In this document: positions 21,994-30,921 of the stretch, one piece after another
How the letters are laid out: every line of letters starts with the position of its first letter
Position numbering within the stretch: the stretch's first letter is position 1
NCBI RefSeq assembly: GCF_002086275.1
Contig: NZ_MVHT01000066.1
Span: forward strand, 1-37,676
DNA length: 37,676 nucleotides
Direction of reading: 5' to 3'
DNA from: Mycobacterium intermedium
GTDB taxonomy: Bacteria; Actinomycetota; Actinomycetes; Mycobacteriales; Mycobacteriaceae
Program-made: the position numbers and the translations under genes
The notes under the pieces: generated by a model
Databases searched by the model: none
Seen by the model: the letters and a program-made list of their open reading frames with translations, nothing else
What the model was told of the DNA's origin: nothing

Positions 21994-23208
21994 ATGATGT
22001 TCATAGTCGGCATAGTGCTCTTCGCGCTGGCCATCCTGGTTTCGGTGGCCCTGCACGAGTGCGGTCATATGTGGGTGGCGCGCGCCACCGGTATGAAGGT
22101 GCGCCGCTACTTCGTCGGCTTCGGTCCCACGCTGTGGTCGACCCGGCGCGGCGAAACCCAATACGGCGTCAAGGGCGTCCCGCTGGGTGGCTTCTGCGAC
22201 ATCGCCGGAATGACCCCGGTCGAGGAACTCGCGGAGGACGAGCACGAGCGCGCGATGTACCAGCAGAAGACCTGGAAACGGGTCGCGGTGTTGTTCGCCG
22301 GACCCGGCATGAACTTCGTCATCTGCCTGGTGTTGATCTACTTCATCGCGGTGATCTGGGGATTGCCCAACCTGCACCCGCCCACTAAGGCCATCATCGG
22401 CGAAACCGGGTGTGTCGCGGCGGAGACAGCCCCAGGGCAACTCGCGCAGTGCAACGGCGACGGCCCGGCTGCGCAGGCGGGAATTCGCCCAGGCGATGTC
22501 ATCGTCAAAGTGGGCGACAAGCCGGTGTCCACGTTCGAGGAAATGGCCGCCGCCGTACGCAAGGAGCACGGCAGTGTTCCGATCGTCGTCGAACGCAACG
22601 GCACCCCGATCACGCTCTACGTCAACGTCCAGAGCACTCAGCGCTATATCCCCAACAACGAGGGCAAACAACTCGAGGCCGCCAACGTCGGCGCCATCGG
22701 CGTCGCCGCGCAACACGTCGGGCCCAGGCACTATAACGCGATCACCGCGCTGCCCGGCGCCATCGGATTCACCGTCGACCTGACCATGGAGGTAGGCAAG
22801 GCGATCGCCAAGATTCCGACCAAGGTCGGTGCTCTGGTGCATGCCATCGGCGGCGAGCAGCGTGACCCGGAAACACCGATGAGCGTGGTGGGCGCCAGCA
22901 TCATCGGCGGCGACACCGTCGACCATGGGCTCTGGGTGGCGTTCTGGTTCTTCCTGGCCCAGTTGAACCTGGTGCTGGGAGCCATCAATTTGCTGCCGTT
23001 GTTGCCTTTTGATGGCGGGCACATCGCCGTCGCGATCTTTGAGAAGATCCGCAATTCCATCCGGTCGGCACGCGGCAAGGCGGCTGCCGCTCCGGTGAAC
23101 TACCTCAAGCTCATGCCCGCGACCTATGTGGTCTTGGTTTTCGTCGTCGGGTACATGCTGTTGACCGTCACCGCTGACCTGGTCAATCCGATTCGGCTAT
23201 TCCAATAG
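21994..23208 (+). CDS. rip1: Site-2 protease Rip1 (RseP-like intramembrane metalloprotease)
   Basis: 404-residue membrane protease that cleaves anti-sigma factors within the membrane and so controls envelope stress and lipid genes in mycobacteria. The zinc motif HECGH (His21, Glu22, His25) is in the first membrane segment. GVPLGGF follows near residue 65, a PDZ domain spans about 125-220 (PAAQAGIRPGDVIVKVGDKPV), and the second catalytic motif is LLPFDGGH near residue 340, between the last hydrophobic segments. It is nearly identical in blocks to Rv2869c, with the same MMF start (ATG 21994). Lies 7 bases after dxr and 13 before ispG. Confidence 0.95.
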   Translation: MMFIVGIVLFALAILVSVALHECGHMWVARATGMKVRRYFVGFGPTLWSTRRGETQYGVKGVPLGGFCDIAGMTPVEELAEDEHERAMYQQKTWKRVAVLFAGPGMNFVICLVLIYFIAVIWGLPNLHPPTKAIIGETGCVAAETAPGQLAQCNGDGPAAQAGIRPGDVIVKVGDKPVSTFEEMAAAVRKEHGSVPIVVERNGTPITLYVNVQSTQRYIPNNEGKQLEAANVGAIGVAAQHVGPRHYNAITALPGAIGFTVDLTMEVGKAIAKIPTKVGALVHAIGGEQRDPETPMSVVGASIIGGDTVDHGLWVAFWFFLAQLNLVLGAINLLPLLPFDGGHIAVAIFEKIRNSIRSARGKAAAAPVNYLKLMPATYVVLVFVVGYMLLTVTADLVNPIRLFQ

Positions 23209-23221
23209 CCAGAAAGAAGGC

Positions 23222-24400
23222 ATGGCAGTGACTGTTGGCCTGGGCCTGCCGCAGCCCCCGGCGCCCACGCTGGCCCCTCGGCGCAAAACGCGTCAGTTGA
23301 TGGTCCGCGACGTCGGGGTCGGCAGTGATCATCCGATTGCGGTGCAGTCGATGTGCACCACCAAGACGCACGACGTGAACTCGACCCTGCAGCAGATCGC
23401 CGAGTTGACGGCGGCCGGCTGCGACATCGTCAGAGTCGCCTGCCCGCGTCAGGAAGACGCCGACGCGCTCGCCGAGATCGCCAAGCACAGCCAGATCCCG
23501 GTGATCGCCGACATCCACTTCCAGCCGAAGTACATCTTCGCCGCCATCGACGCGGGGTGTGCGGCGGTACGGGTGAACCCCGGCAACATCAAGGAATTCG
23601 ATGGCCGGGTGGGGGAGGTGGCGAAGGCCGCGGCCGCCGCCGATATCCCGATCCGCATCGGGGTCAACGCCGGCTCCCTGGACAAGCGGTTCATGCAGAA
23701 GTACGGCAAGGCCACGCCCGAGGCCCTGGTCGAGTCAGCGCTCTGGGAGGCTTCGCTCTTCGAGGAGCACGGCTTCGGCAACATCAAGATCAGCGTCAAG
23801 CACAACGACCCCGTCGTCATGGTCGCCGCCTACGAGCAATTGGCCGCACAGTGCGACTACCCCCTGCATTTGGGCGTCACTGAGGCCGGTCCCGCATTCC
23901 AGGGCACCATCAAGTCCGCGGTGGCCTTCGGCGCGCTGTTGTCCAAGGGAATCGGTGACACCATCCGGGTCTCGTTGTCGGCCCCTCCGGTGGAGGAAGT
24001 CAAGGTCGGCACGCAGATTCTGGAATCGCTGAACCTGCGTCCGCGGGGACTGGAAATCGTGTCGTGTCCGTCGTGCGGCCGCGCCCAGGTCGACGTCTAC
24101 ACCCTGGCCAACGAGGTGACGGCCGGCCTGGACGGCTTGGACGTGCCGTTGCGAGTGGCCGTGATGGGGTGCGTCGTCAACGGCCCCGGTGAGGCGCGCG
24201 AGGCGGACCTGGGTGTGGCCTCGGGCAACGGCAAAGGCCAGATCTTCGTCAAAGGCGAAGTGATCAAGACGGTGCCGGAAGCGCAGATCGTCGAAACGCT
24301 CATCGAAGAGGCGATGCGACTCGCGTACGAAATGGGTGAAATGAACGATCACGATCCTGGTTCGACTGCGAGCGGTTCGCCAATTGTCACCGTAAGCTAA
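23222..24400 (+). CDS. ispG: 4-hydroxy-3-methylbut-2-enyl diphosphate synthase (GcpE)
   Basis: 392-residue iron-sulfur enzyme of the MEP pathway, converting MEcPP to HMBPP. The N-terminal TIM barrel has GSDHPIAVQSMCTTKTHD and RVNPGNI. The C-terminal domain has the three [4Fe-4S] ligands Cys282 and Cys285 (SCPSCGR) and Cys317 (GCVVNGPGE), with catalytic Glu324 as the fourth. A short, variable extension of about 20 residues precedes the barrel. ATG 23222 follows AGAAAGAAGG, a good ribosome binding site. Last gene of the dxr-rip1-ispG unit. Confidence 0.96.
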   Translation: MAVTVGLGLPQPPAPTLAPRRKTRQLMVRDVGVGSDHPIAVQSMCTTKTHDVNSTLQQIAELTAAGCDIVRVACPRQEDADALAEIAKHSQIPVIADIHFQPKYIFAAIDAGCAAVRVNPGNIKEFDGRVGEVAKAAAAADIPIRIGVNAGSLDKRFMQKYGKATPEALVESALWEASLFEEHGFGNIKISVKHNDPVVMVAAYEQLAAQCDYPLHLGVTEAGPAFQGTIKSAVAFGALLSKGIGDTIRVSLSAPPVEEVKVGTQILESLNLRPRGLEIVSCPSCGRAQVDVYTLANEVTAGLDGLDVPLRVAVMGCVVNGPGEAREADLGVASGNGKGQIFVKGEVIKTVPEAQIVETLIEEAMRLAYEMGEMNDHDPGSTASGSPIVTVS

Positions 24401-24460
24401 TGGTGGCCGAATTCACGGCCGCCCGTTCTCATCCAGAGTTCTAGCGCAGAGAGTTCCAGA

Positions 24461-25315
24461 ATGTCGGCTCCGCCCATCATGCGCCTCATCGGCGAACGGC
24501 GGGTGTCCGTGGTCCGCGATGCCGCCGCCGTATGGCGGGTTCTCGGCGCCGACCCGGTCGAGGCCTGCATGGTCGCCGCTCGGGTCGCCGACTACGGCAT
24601 CGAGCCCAATGCGATTGGCGGCGAATTGTGGACCGTTCGGGGTGTCGACGAGTCGCTCTGCTTCGCGGGTGCCAACCTGATCCCGCTGCGCGGTGGCCTC
24701 ATCGATCTCAACGCATTCGCCGACGAGGCGATGAGCACGACGCGGCGCTGCTCGTCGTTGGTGGGACGGGCCGACCTGGTGCTGCAGATGTGGCGGCGGC
24801 TGGAATCGGCCTGGGGGCCGGCGCGCGATGTCCGTGACAACCAGCCGCTGATGGCCCTCAACAGCCACCCCAACTGCGCGCTCGACACCGAAGTGCGACA
24901 GGTCCGACCCGAGGAACTCGACGCCTACCTGGTGGCAGCCGTCGACATGTTCATCGGCGAAGTGGGTGTGGACCCGCGGCTGGGTGACGGCGGTCGCGGT
25001 TACCGTCGCCGGGTGGCCAACCTGATCGCCGCTGGCCGGGCCTGGGCACGTTTCGAGCACGGCCAGGTCGTGTTCAAGGCCGAGGTGGGTTCGCAATCAC
25101 CGACGGTGGGCCAGATTCAAGGCGTCTGGGTGCATCCCGAGTGGCGTGGTCTGGGGCTCGGCACCGCGGGCACGGCCACGCTGGCAGCGGTGATCGTCGG
25201 GAGCGGACGCATCGCCAGCCTGTATGTGAACGACTTCAACACGGTGGCGCGGGCGGCCTACGCGCGCGTCGGCTTCAAAGAGGTCGGCACGTTCGCCACC
25301 GTGCTGTTGGACTAG
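24461..25315 (+). CDS. GNAT family acetyltransferase with N-terminal DUF4081-type domain
   Basis: 284-residue protein with two parts. Residues about 1-135 form a domain with WRVLGADPVEACMVAARV and the pattern LCFAGANLIPLR. Residues about 140-284 form a GNAT acetyltransferase fold, with the acetyl-CoA loop VWVHPEWRGLGLGTAG (near 222-237) and a late strand LYVNDFNTVARAAYARVGF typical of the family. It transfers an acetyl group to an amine; the target is unknown. Counterpart of Rv2867c, 60 bases after ispG. The relFG toxin-antitoxin pair I recall next to it in M. tuberculosis is not present here. Confidence 0.85.
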   Translation: MSAPPIMRLIGERRVSVVRDAAAVWRVLGADPVEACMVAARVADYGIEPNAIGGELWTVRGVDESLCFAGANLIPLRGGLIDLNAFADEAMSTTRRCSSLVGRADLVLQMWRRLESAWGPARDVRDNQPLMALNSHPNCALDTEVRQVRPEELDAYLVAAVDMFIGEVGVDPRLGDGGRGYRRRVANLIAAGRAWARFEHGQVVFKAEVGSQSPTVGQIQGVWVHPEWRGLGLGTAGTATLAAVIVGSGRIASLYVNDFNTVARAAYARVGFKEVGTFATVLLD

Positions 25316-25412
25316 CCCGCGACCAACTCGGCCGCGAATAAACCTCGACGTAACGGTTCGGTCTCGGTGTGTCGGCGCCCGTGGCTACGCCACAGCTCTA
25401 ACATCAGCACCG

Positions 25413-27230
25413 ATGGTAACGAGAACAACACTAGCCTCATCTGTCACAGCGGTGGTGATGCTGGCCGCGGTGACCCTGCTGCCCGCGTGCACCCCGCGAC
25501 CCGACGGGCCCGGCCCGGCGGCGGAGCGGTACTTCGCCGCGCTGTCCGTCGGCGACACCGCGACGGCCGCCCAGCTCACCGACAACCCCAACGAGGCCCG
25601 CGAGGCACTCAACGCGGCGTGGGCGGGGCTGCAGGCCACGCGCCTTGATGCGCAGGTGCTCGGGTCGAAGTACGCGGAGGACGTGGGCACCGTCGCCTAC
25701 CGCTTCACCTGGCATCTGCCCAAGGACCGGACATTCAGCTACGACGGCCAGCTCAAGATGGCCCGCGACGAGGGCCGTTGGCAGGTCCGTTGGACGACCA
25801 CCGGCCTGCACCCCAAGCTGGGCGAACATCAGACCTTCGCGCTGCGGGCCGACAAGCCGCGGCGGGCCTCGGTGAACGAACTCGGCGGAACCGATGTGCT
25901 GGCGCCGGGCTACCTCTACCACTACTCGCTGGACGCCACCAAGGCCGGACGCGACCTGTTCGGGATCGCCCATGCGGTAGTTGACGCGCTGCACCCCTTC
26001 AACGAAGCGCTGAACGATCCGCAGTTGCTGGCCGAACAGGCCAGCTCCATGACCGAGCCGATGGACCTGGGCGTCACGCTGCGCGTCGACGACAGCAACC
26101 GAGTCTTCGGGGCGATCGGGAGCCTGCCCGGCGTCGTCGTTACTCCGCAGGCCGACCTGCTGCCGACCGACGACCATTTCGCGCCGATCGTCATGACCGA
26201 GGTCAAGAAGGCGGTCATCGACGAACTCGATGGCCAGGCGGGCTGGCGGGTGGTCAGCGTCAACCAGAACGGGGTCGACGTCGCCGTGTTGCACGAGGTC
26301 GAACCGACACCGGCGCCCTCGGTGACGATCACCCTGGACCGGACCGTGCAGAACGCCGCACAGCACGCCGTGGACACCCGGGGCGGCAAGGCGATGATTG
26401 TCGTGATCAAGCCGTCTACTGGCGAGATCCTGGCCATCGCGCAGAATGCCGGTGCCAACGAGGACGGCCCGCTCGCCACCACCGGCCTCTTCCCGCCCGG
26501 ATCGACGTTCAAGATGGTCACCGCCGGAGCGGCCGTCGAACGTGACATGGCGACCCCCAACACGATGCTGGGTTGTCCGGGGCATCTCGACATCGGCCAC
26601 CGGACCATTCCGAACTACGGTGGTTTCGATCTTGGTGTGGTGCCCTTGTCACGCGCATTCGCGAGTTCCTGCAACACCACATTCGCCGAACTGAGCAGCA
26701 AGCTGCCGCCCCGCGGTCTGACCCAGGCGGCCCAGCGCTACGGCATCGGACTCGACTACCAGGTGGAGGGAATCACCACGGTGACCGGCTCGGTGCCGCC
26801 GACGGTCGACCTCGCCGAGCTCACCGAAGACGGCTTCGGCCAGGGCAAGGTGCTGGCCAGCCCGTTCGGCATGGCCTTGGTGGCGGCCACGGTGGCGGCC
26901 GGCAGAACGCCGGTTCCGCAGCTGATCGCCGGGCGGCCGACGGTCGTGCAGGGCGATACCACGCCGATATCCCCGAAAATGGTCGAGGCACTGCGGCCGA
27001 TGATGAGGCTGGTGGTGACCAACGGCACCGCCAAAGACATCGCCGGATGCGGTGAGGTGTACGGCAAGACCGGCGAGGCCGAATTCCCGGGGGGATCGCA
27101 TTCCTGGTTCGCCGGCTACCGCGGCGACCTGGCCTTCGCGGCGCTGATCGTCGGGGGTGGTAGCTCGGAATACGCGGTCCGGATGACCAAGGTGATGCTG
27201 GACTCGTTGCCGCCCGGATTCCTTGCCTAG
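25413..27230 (+). CDS. Penicillin-binding lipoprotein (class B PBP-like transpeptidase)
   Basis: 605-residue exported transpeptidase. The signal peptide ends in the lipobox LLPAC (Cys26). An NTF2-like MecA N-terminal domain covers about 30-140 and a PBP dimerisation region about 150-290. The transpeptidase domain has all three active-site motifs: S364-T-F-K367, S419-C-N421 and K552-T-G554. It cross-links peptidoglycan peptides outside the membrane. Its MecA-like N-terminal domain places it near staphylococcal PBP2a-type proteins, but resistance cannot be inferred. Counterpart of Rv2864c; 97 bases after the acetyltransferase gene. Confidence 0.92.
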   Translation: MVTRTTLASSVTAVVMLAAVTLLPACTPRPDGPGPAAERYFAALSVGDTATAAQLTDNPNEAREALNAAWAGLQATRLDAQVLGSKYAEDVGTVAYRFTWHLPKDRTFSYDGQLKMARDEGRWQVRWTTTGLHPKLGEHQTFALRADKPRRASVNELGGTDVLAPGYLYHYSLDATKAGRDLFGIAHAVVDALHPFNEALNDPQLLAEQASSMTEPMDLGVTLRVDDSNRVFGAIGSLPGVVVTPQADLLPTDDHFAPIVMTEVKKAVIDELDGQAGWRVVSVNQNGVDVAVLHEVEPTPAPSVTITLDRTVQNAAQHAVDTRGGKAMIVVIKPSTGEILAIAQNAGANEDGPLATTGLFPPGSTFKMVTAGAAVERDMATPNTMLGCPGHLDIGHRTIPNYGGFDLGVVPLSRAFASSCNTTFAELSSKLPPRGLTQAAQRYGIGLDYQVEGITTVTGSVPPTVDLAELTEDGFGQGKVLASPFGMALVAATVAAGRTPVPQLIAGRPTVVQGDTTPISPKMVEALRPMMRLVVTNGTAKDIAGCGEVYGKTGEAEFPGGSHSWFAGYRGDLAFAALIVGGGSSEYAVRMTKVMLDSLPPGFLA

Positions 27231-27302
27231 CCGGTCCCAGCCCGCCCACGCGTGACCCGTTACACGCAGGCAGGCCCCGCGCCAGCGGGTAAATTTGAGT
27301 CA

Positions 27303-27893
27303 ATGACCGACACCGGTGGGGACATGGTGTCGTTGCGGGTTTCGGATGCCGACCGCAACGGCACCCTGCGGCGCCTGCACAACGCCGTTGCGCTCGGGCT
27401 GATCGATATCAACGAGTTCGAGCAACGTTCGTCGCGAGTGTCGTACGCACGCACCCAGAGCGAACTGGACGGATTGGTCGGCGACCTGCCCGGGCCGGGC
27501 GCGATCGTCACCTCCGCGGCCGACCGAGTCGAGCTGCGCGGCTGGGCCGGTTCGCTGAAGCGACACGGTGCGTGGACGGTGCCGACGCGGCTGGCGTTGG
27601 TGCGCCGGTTCGGCTCGATCGACCTTGACCTCACCAAAGCCCGCTTCGCGGGGCCGGTCGTGGTGATCGAACTCGACATGAAATTCGGCTCGCTGGACCT
27701 GCGCCTGCCAGAGGGTGCGAGCGCCTCGATCGACAACGTGGAGGTCTATGTGGGCAGCGCGGTGGACCGCCGCAAAGACCCGCCGCCGGAGGGCACCCCG
27801 CATGTCGTGATCACCGGGCAGGTGGTGTTCGGTTCGGTGGTGATCCGCGGGCCGCGTCGGCCACTCCTGCGCCGCCCCGGCCAGCACGATTAA
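27303..27893 (+). CDS. DUF1707 domain protein
   Basis: 196-residue protein. The N-terminal DUF1707 domain (about 8-60) has the family pattern LRVSDADRNGTLRRLHNAVALGLIDINEFEQR and then ARTQSELDGLVGDLPG. This short helical module begins many actinobacterial proteins of unknown role. The rest is a beta-rich segment (GSIDLDLTKARF, GSLDLRLPEGASASI, GSVVIRGPRR) resembling a right-handed repeat or DUF2154-like cell-wall-sensing domain. No membrane segment or signal peptide is seen. The ATG at 27303 is chosen over an upstream in-frame start at 27252, whose added residues are not conserved-looking. mapB starts 10 bases after its stop. Confidence 0.75.
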   Translation: MTDTGGDMVSLRVSDADRNGTLRRLHNAVALGLIDINEFEQRSSRVSYARTQSELDGLVGDLPGPGAIVTSAADRVELRGWAGSLKRHGAWTVPTRLALVRRFGSIDLDLTKARFAGPVVVIELDMKFGSLDLRLPEGASASIDNVEVYVGSAVDRRKDPPPEGTPHVVITGQVVFGSVVIRGPRRPLLRRPGQHD

Positions 27894-27903
27894 GCTGACC
27901 GGC

Positions 27904-28761
27904 ATGCCTGCTCGAACCGCGCTTGCCCCTGGCGAGCTCTCACCGACGCGGCCGGTGCCCAAGTGGATCGCGCGCCCCGAATACGCCTGGAAGCCGACGG
28001 CGAAAGAGGGCACCGAGCCGTGGGTGCAGGAACCGGAGGTCATCGAGAAGATGCGCCTCGCGGGGCGGATCGCGGCGGGCGCGCTGGCCGAGGCGGGTAA
28101 GGCCGTCGCACCGGGCGTGACCACCGACGAGCTCGACCGGATTGCGCACGAATACATGATCGACAACGGTGCGTACCCGTCGACCCTGGGCTACAAGGGA
28201 TTTCCCAAGTCGTGCTGCACCTCGCTCAACGAGGTCATCTGCCATGGGATCCCCGACTCGACGGTGATCGAGGACGGCGACATCGTCAACATCGACGTCA
28301 CCGCCTACATCGAAGGGGTGCACGGCGACACCAACGCCACCTTCCTGGCCGGCGACGTCTCCGAGGAGCACCGCCTGCTGGTGGAACGCACCCGCGAGGC
28401 GACGATGCGCGCGATCAACGCCGTCAAGCCGGGGCGGGCGCTATCCATCATCGGGCGGGTTATCGAGTCTTACGCAAATCGCTTCGGCTACAACGTGGTC
28501 CGCGACTTCACCGGCCACGGCATCGGCACCACGTTTCACAACGGCCTGGTGGTCCTGCACTACGACCAGCCCGCGGTCGGAACCATCATGCAACCGGGCA
28601 TGACCTTCACCATCGAGCCGATGATCAACCTGGGCAGTCTGGACTACGAGATCTGGGACGACGGCTGGACGGTGGTTACCCGGGATCGCAAGTGGACCGC
28701 GCAGTTCGAGCACACGCTGCTGGTCACCGACACCGGCGTCGAAATCTTCACGCAGCTCTGA
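27904..28761 (+). CDS. mapB: Methionine aminopeptidase type Ic
   Basis: 285-residue metallopeptidase that removes N-terminal methionine from new proteins. The five metal ligands are Asp131 and Asp142 (NIDVTAYIEGVHGDTNATF), His205 (GHGIGTTFH), Glu238 (TIEPM) and Glu269 (QFEHTLLV), with His114 (VICHGIPD) as the conserved catalytic His. An N-terminal extension of about 40 residues with a Pro-rich TRPVPKWI segment is typical of the actinobacterial type Ic enzyme. Full normal length. Counterpart of Rv2861c; it ends the block before an alpha/beta-hydrolase-like gene. Confidence 0.95.
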   Translation: MPARTALAPGELSPTRPVPKWIARPEYAWKPTAKEGTEPWVQEPEVIEKMRLAGRIAAGALAEAGKAVAPGVTTDELDRIAHEYMIDNGAYPSTLGYKGFPKSCCTSLNEVICHGIPDSTVIEDGDIVNIDVTAYIEGVHGDTNATFLAGDVSEEHRLLVERTREATMRAINAVKPGRALSIIGRVIESYANRFGYNVVRDFTGHGIGTTFHNGLVVLHYDQPAVGTIMQPGMTFTIEPMINLGSLDYEIWDDGWTVVTRDRKWTAQFEHTLLVTDTGVEIFTQL

Positions 28762-28950
28762 CGCCTGGCGCGCGAGCACGGGGCGGTCGACGGAGACGGC
28801 GGGACCGCTGCCGGAGGGGCTCACGGGCCCGGTGGGGTCGGCGGGTACGGGCGGCCTCACGGTCCAGTTCGAACTTTTTGAGGCGCCGAATGGTGCTATC
28901 GCGCGGGCGTAGACAAGACGAATCGCCCGATTGGCTGTAACTTTCATTAA

Positions 28951-29514
28951 GTGCCCTCGATGATGACCACGCTCGAAGGGGTTCCGGTCCCGGTGGCAGT
29001 CACCGGTCCGGAGAAGGGTGTCGTCATCGTCTTGCTCGGCGCCGAGCAGCGTCCGCTCGCCGCTTACGACGCGGTCTGCGACCGCCTGCACAACGCCGGG
29101 CTGCGGACCGTCGTCATCGGCTTCGAACCACGGTTAACCCCCAAATCGGTACTCGGAATCCTTGACACCCTTGGTATCTCATGGGCTGTCTTGGTCGGGG
29201 ACCGCGGCGGGGCCGACCTCGCCTGGCAACTCGCGGCCAAGAAATTGGGCCGGTTCGTCGGCTTGGTGGTGATCGACCGCGGACATCCGGCAGTGGCGGA
29301 TGCCGCAGGCGTGGTTGCCGACGATCAATGCCCGCCGGTGGAAATCGGCACCACCGTCCTGGTCAGCTCGGCGGCCGCGCGGAAGGTGGCAAACAACAGC
29401 CAGCGGCTGGTCTACGCCGATCACCGGGTCGTCGACCTCCCGACCCAGCGCAACGCGCACGATTCCACCGCGCAGTTGGCCACCGAGATCGTGTTGCGCA
29501 CCAGCGGCTGGTAA
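28951..29514 (+). CDS. Alpha/beta-hydrolase-like protein, probably without classical nucleophile
   Basis: 187-residue protein with alternating strands and helices (VVIVLLGAEQRPLAAYDAV, LRTVVIGFEPRLTP, AVLVGDRGGADLAWQLAAKK, FVGLVVIDRG) typical of the N-terminal two thirds of an alpha/beta hydrolase. At the nucleophile elbow the sequence is GDRGGADLA in place of GxSxG, so no Ser is at the expected position, and the chain is shorter than a full hydrolase. It may be a non-catalytic or altered member. A perfect palindrome AGTTCGAACT lies upstream at 28866-28875. GTG 28951 is a tentative start; ATG 28960 and 28963 are alternatives. Followed after 21 bases by glnA4. Confidence 0.6.
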   Translation: MPSMMTTLEGVPVPVAVTGPEKGVVIVLLGAEQRPLAAYDAVCDRLHNAGLRTVVIGFEPRLTPKSVLGILDTLGISWAVLVGDRGGADLAWQLAAKKLGRFVGLVVIDRGHPAVADAAGVVADDQCPPVEIGTTVLVSSAAARKVANNSQRLVYADHRVVDLPTQRNAHDSTAQLATEIVLRTSGW

Positions 29515-29535
29515 GCATCCGGCAGACTTGCCGCC

Positions 29536-30921
29536 ATGGCTTCAACGAATCGTCCTGTGAACGGCGCCGCCCTGTCCTGGGACGAACTGGAACGCCTGGT
29601 CGAGTCCGGTGACATCGACACCGTCATCGTGGCTTTCACCGACATGCAGGGCCGGCTGGCCGGCAAGCGGGTGTCGGCCGGGTTGTTCGTCGACGAGCTG
29701 GCCGCCCAAGGCGTCGACTGCTGCAGTTATCTGCTCGCGGTCGACGTCGACCTGAATACGGTGTCCGGGTACGCGATGTCGAGTTGGGAAACGGGCTACG
29801 GCGACATGGTGATGACGCCGGACCGCAGCACTCTTCGGCGCATCCCGTGGCTGCCGGCCACCGCACTGGTGATCGCGGATCTGGCCTGGCCAGACGGCGG
29901 CGCGGTGAGCGTCGCGCCACGCAGCATATTGCGTCGCCAGCTCGACCGGCTCGGTCAGCGCGGGCTGATTGCCGACGCCGCCACCGAGTTGGAATTCATC
30001 GCGTTCGACTTGCCGTATCGGCAGGCTTGGGCCAACGGTTACCGGGACCTGACGCCGGCCAGTGACTACAACATCGACTACGCGATCTTGGCGTCGACGC
30101 GCATGGAGCCGCTGCTGCGGGACATCCGGTTGGGCATGGAGGGTGCGGGTCTGCGCTTCGAGGCCGTCAAGGGCGAATGCAACTACGGTCAACAGGAAAT
30201 CGGCTTTCGCTACGACGAGGCGATGGTCACCTGCGACAACCACGCCATCTACAAGAACGGCGCCAAGGAAATCGCCGACCAACATGGCAAAAGCCTGACA
30301 TTCATGGCGAAATACGATGAGCGCGAAGGCAATAGCTGCCACATCCACCTGTCGTTGCGCGACGCCGACGGCACCGCGGTGTTCGCCGACGACGAAGGGC
30401 CGCATGGCATGTCACCGTTGTTCCGCAGCTTCCTGGCCGGTGTGTTGGCCAGCCTGCGCGAACTCACCCTGTTCTTCGCCCCGAACATCAACTCCTACAA
30501 GCGATTTGCCGATGCCAGTTTCGCCCCCACCGCCGTCGCCTGGGGATTGGACAACCGCACCTGCGCGCTGCGGGTCGTCGGCCACGGGCGCAACATCCGC
30601 GTCGAGTGCCGCGTCCCGGGCGGAGACGTCAACCAGTACCTCGCCGTGGCAGCGCTGATCGCCGGAGGGCTGTACGGTGTCGAACGGGACCTGGAGCTTC
30701 CCGAGCCGTGGGTGGGCAACGCCTATGAAGCTTGTGACGTCGAGCGGCTGCCCACCACGTTGGCCGAAGCCGCCGCCCTGTTCGAGGCGTCGTCGCTGGC
30801 CCGGGCGGCATTTGGCGACGACGTGGTCGCGCACTACCTGAACAACGCCCGTATCGAGCAGGCGGCGTTCAACGCGGCGGTCACGGACTGGGAAAGGAAG
30901 CGTGGGTTTGAACGCCTCTAG
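29536..30921 (+). CDS. glnA4: Glutamine synthetase-like ligase GlnA4 (probable gamma-glutamyl-amine ligase)
   Basis: 461-residue protein of the glutamine synthetase family, which joins ammonia or an amine to glutamate with ATP. Visible are the N-terminal beta-grasp region (VIVAFTDMQGRLAGKRV), the ELEF metal-binding segment, the family KxNxxPxG-like region replaced by GNSCHIHLSLRD, NSYKRF, and NIRVECRVPGGDVNQYLAVAALIAGG. True GlnA adenylylation and nitrogen-control features are absent, placing it with PuuA/GlnA3/GlnA4-type ligases that glutamylate polyamines or ethanolamine. The following amidotransferase and aldehyde dehydrogenase support this. The exact amine is unknown. Counterpart of Rv2860c; its end overlaps the next gene. 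Confidence 0.88.
   Translation: MASTNRPVNGAALSWDELERLVESGDIDTVIVAFTDMQGRLAGKRVSAGLFVDELAAQGVDCCSYLLAVDVDLNTVSGYAMSSWETGYGDMVMTPDRSTLRRIPWLPATALVIADLAWPDGGAVSVAPRSILRRQLDRLGQRGLIADAATELEFIAFDLPYRQAWANGYRDLTPASDYNIDYAILASTRMEPLLRDIRLGMEGAGLRFEAVKGECNYGQQEIGFRYDEAMVTCDNHAIYKNGAKEIADQHGKSLTFMAKYDEREGNSCHIHLSLRDADGTAVFADDEGPHGMSPLFRSFLAGVLASLRELTLFFAPNINSYKRFADASFAPTAVAWGLDNRTCALRVVGHGRNIRVECRVPGGDVNQYLAVAALIAGGLYGVERDLELPEPWVGNAYEACDVERLPTTLAEAAALFEASSLARAAFGDDVVAHYLNNARIEQAAFNAAVTDWERKRGFERL

Noticed and set aside
28866..28875. SOS box from the palindrome AGTTCGAACT
   Set aside because: The mycobacterial LexA site needs TCGAAC-N4-GTTCGA; here the half-sites directly abut, so it was not called as a regulatory site.
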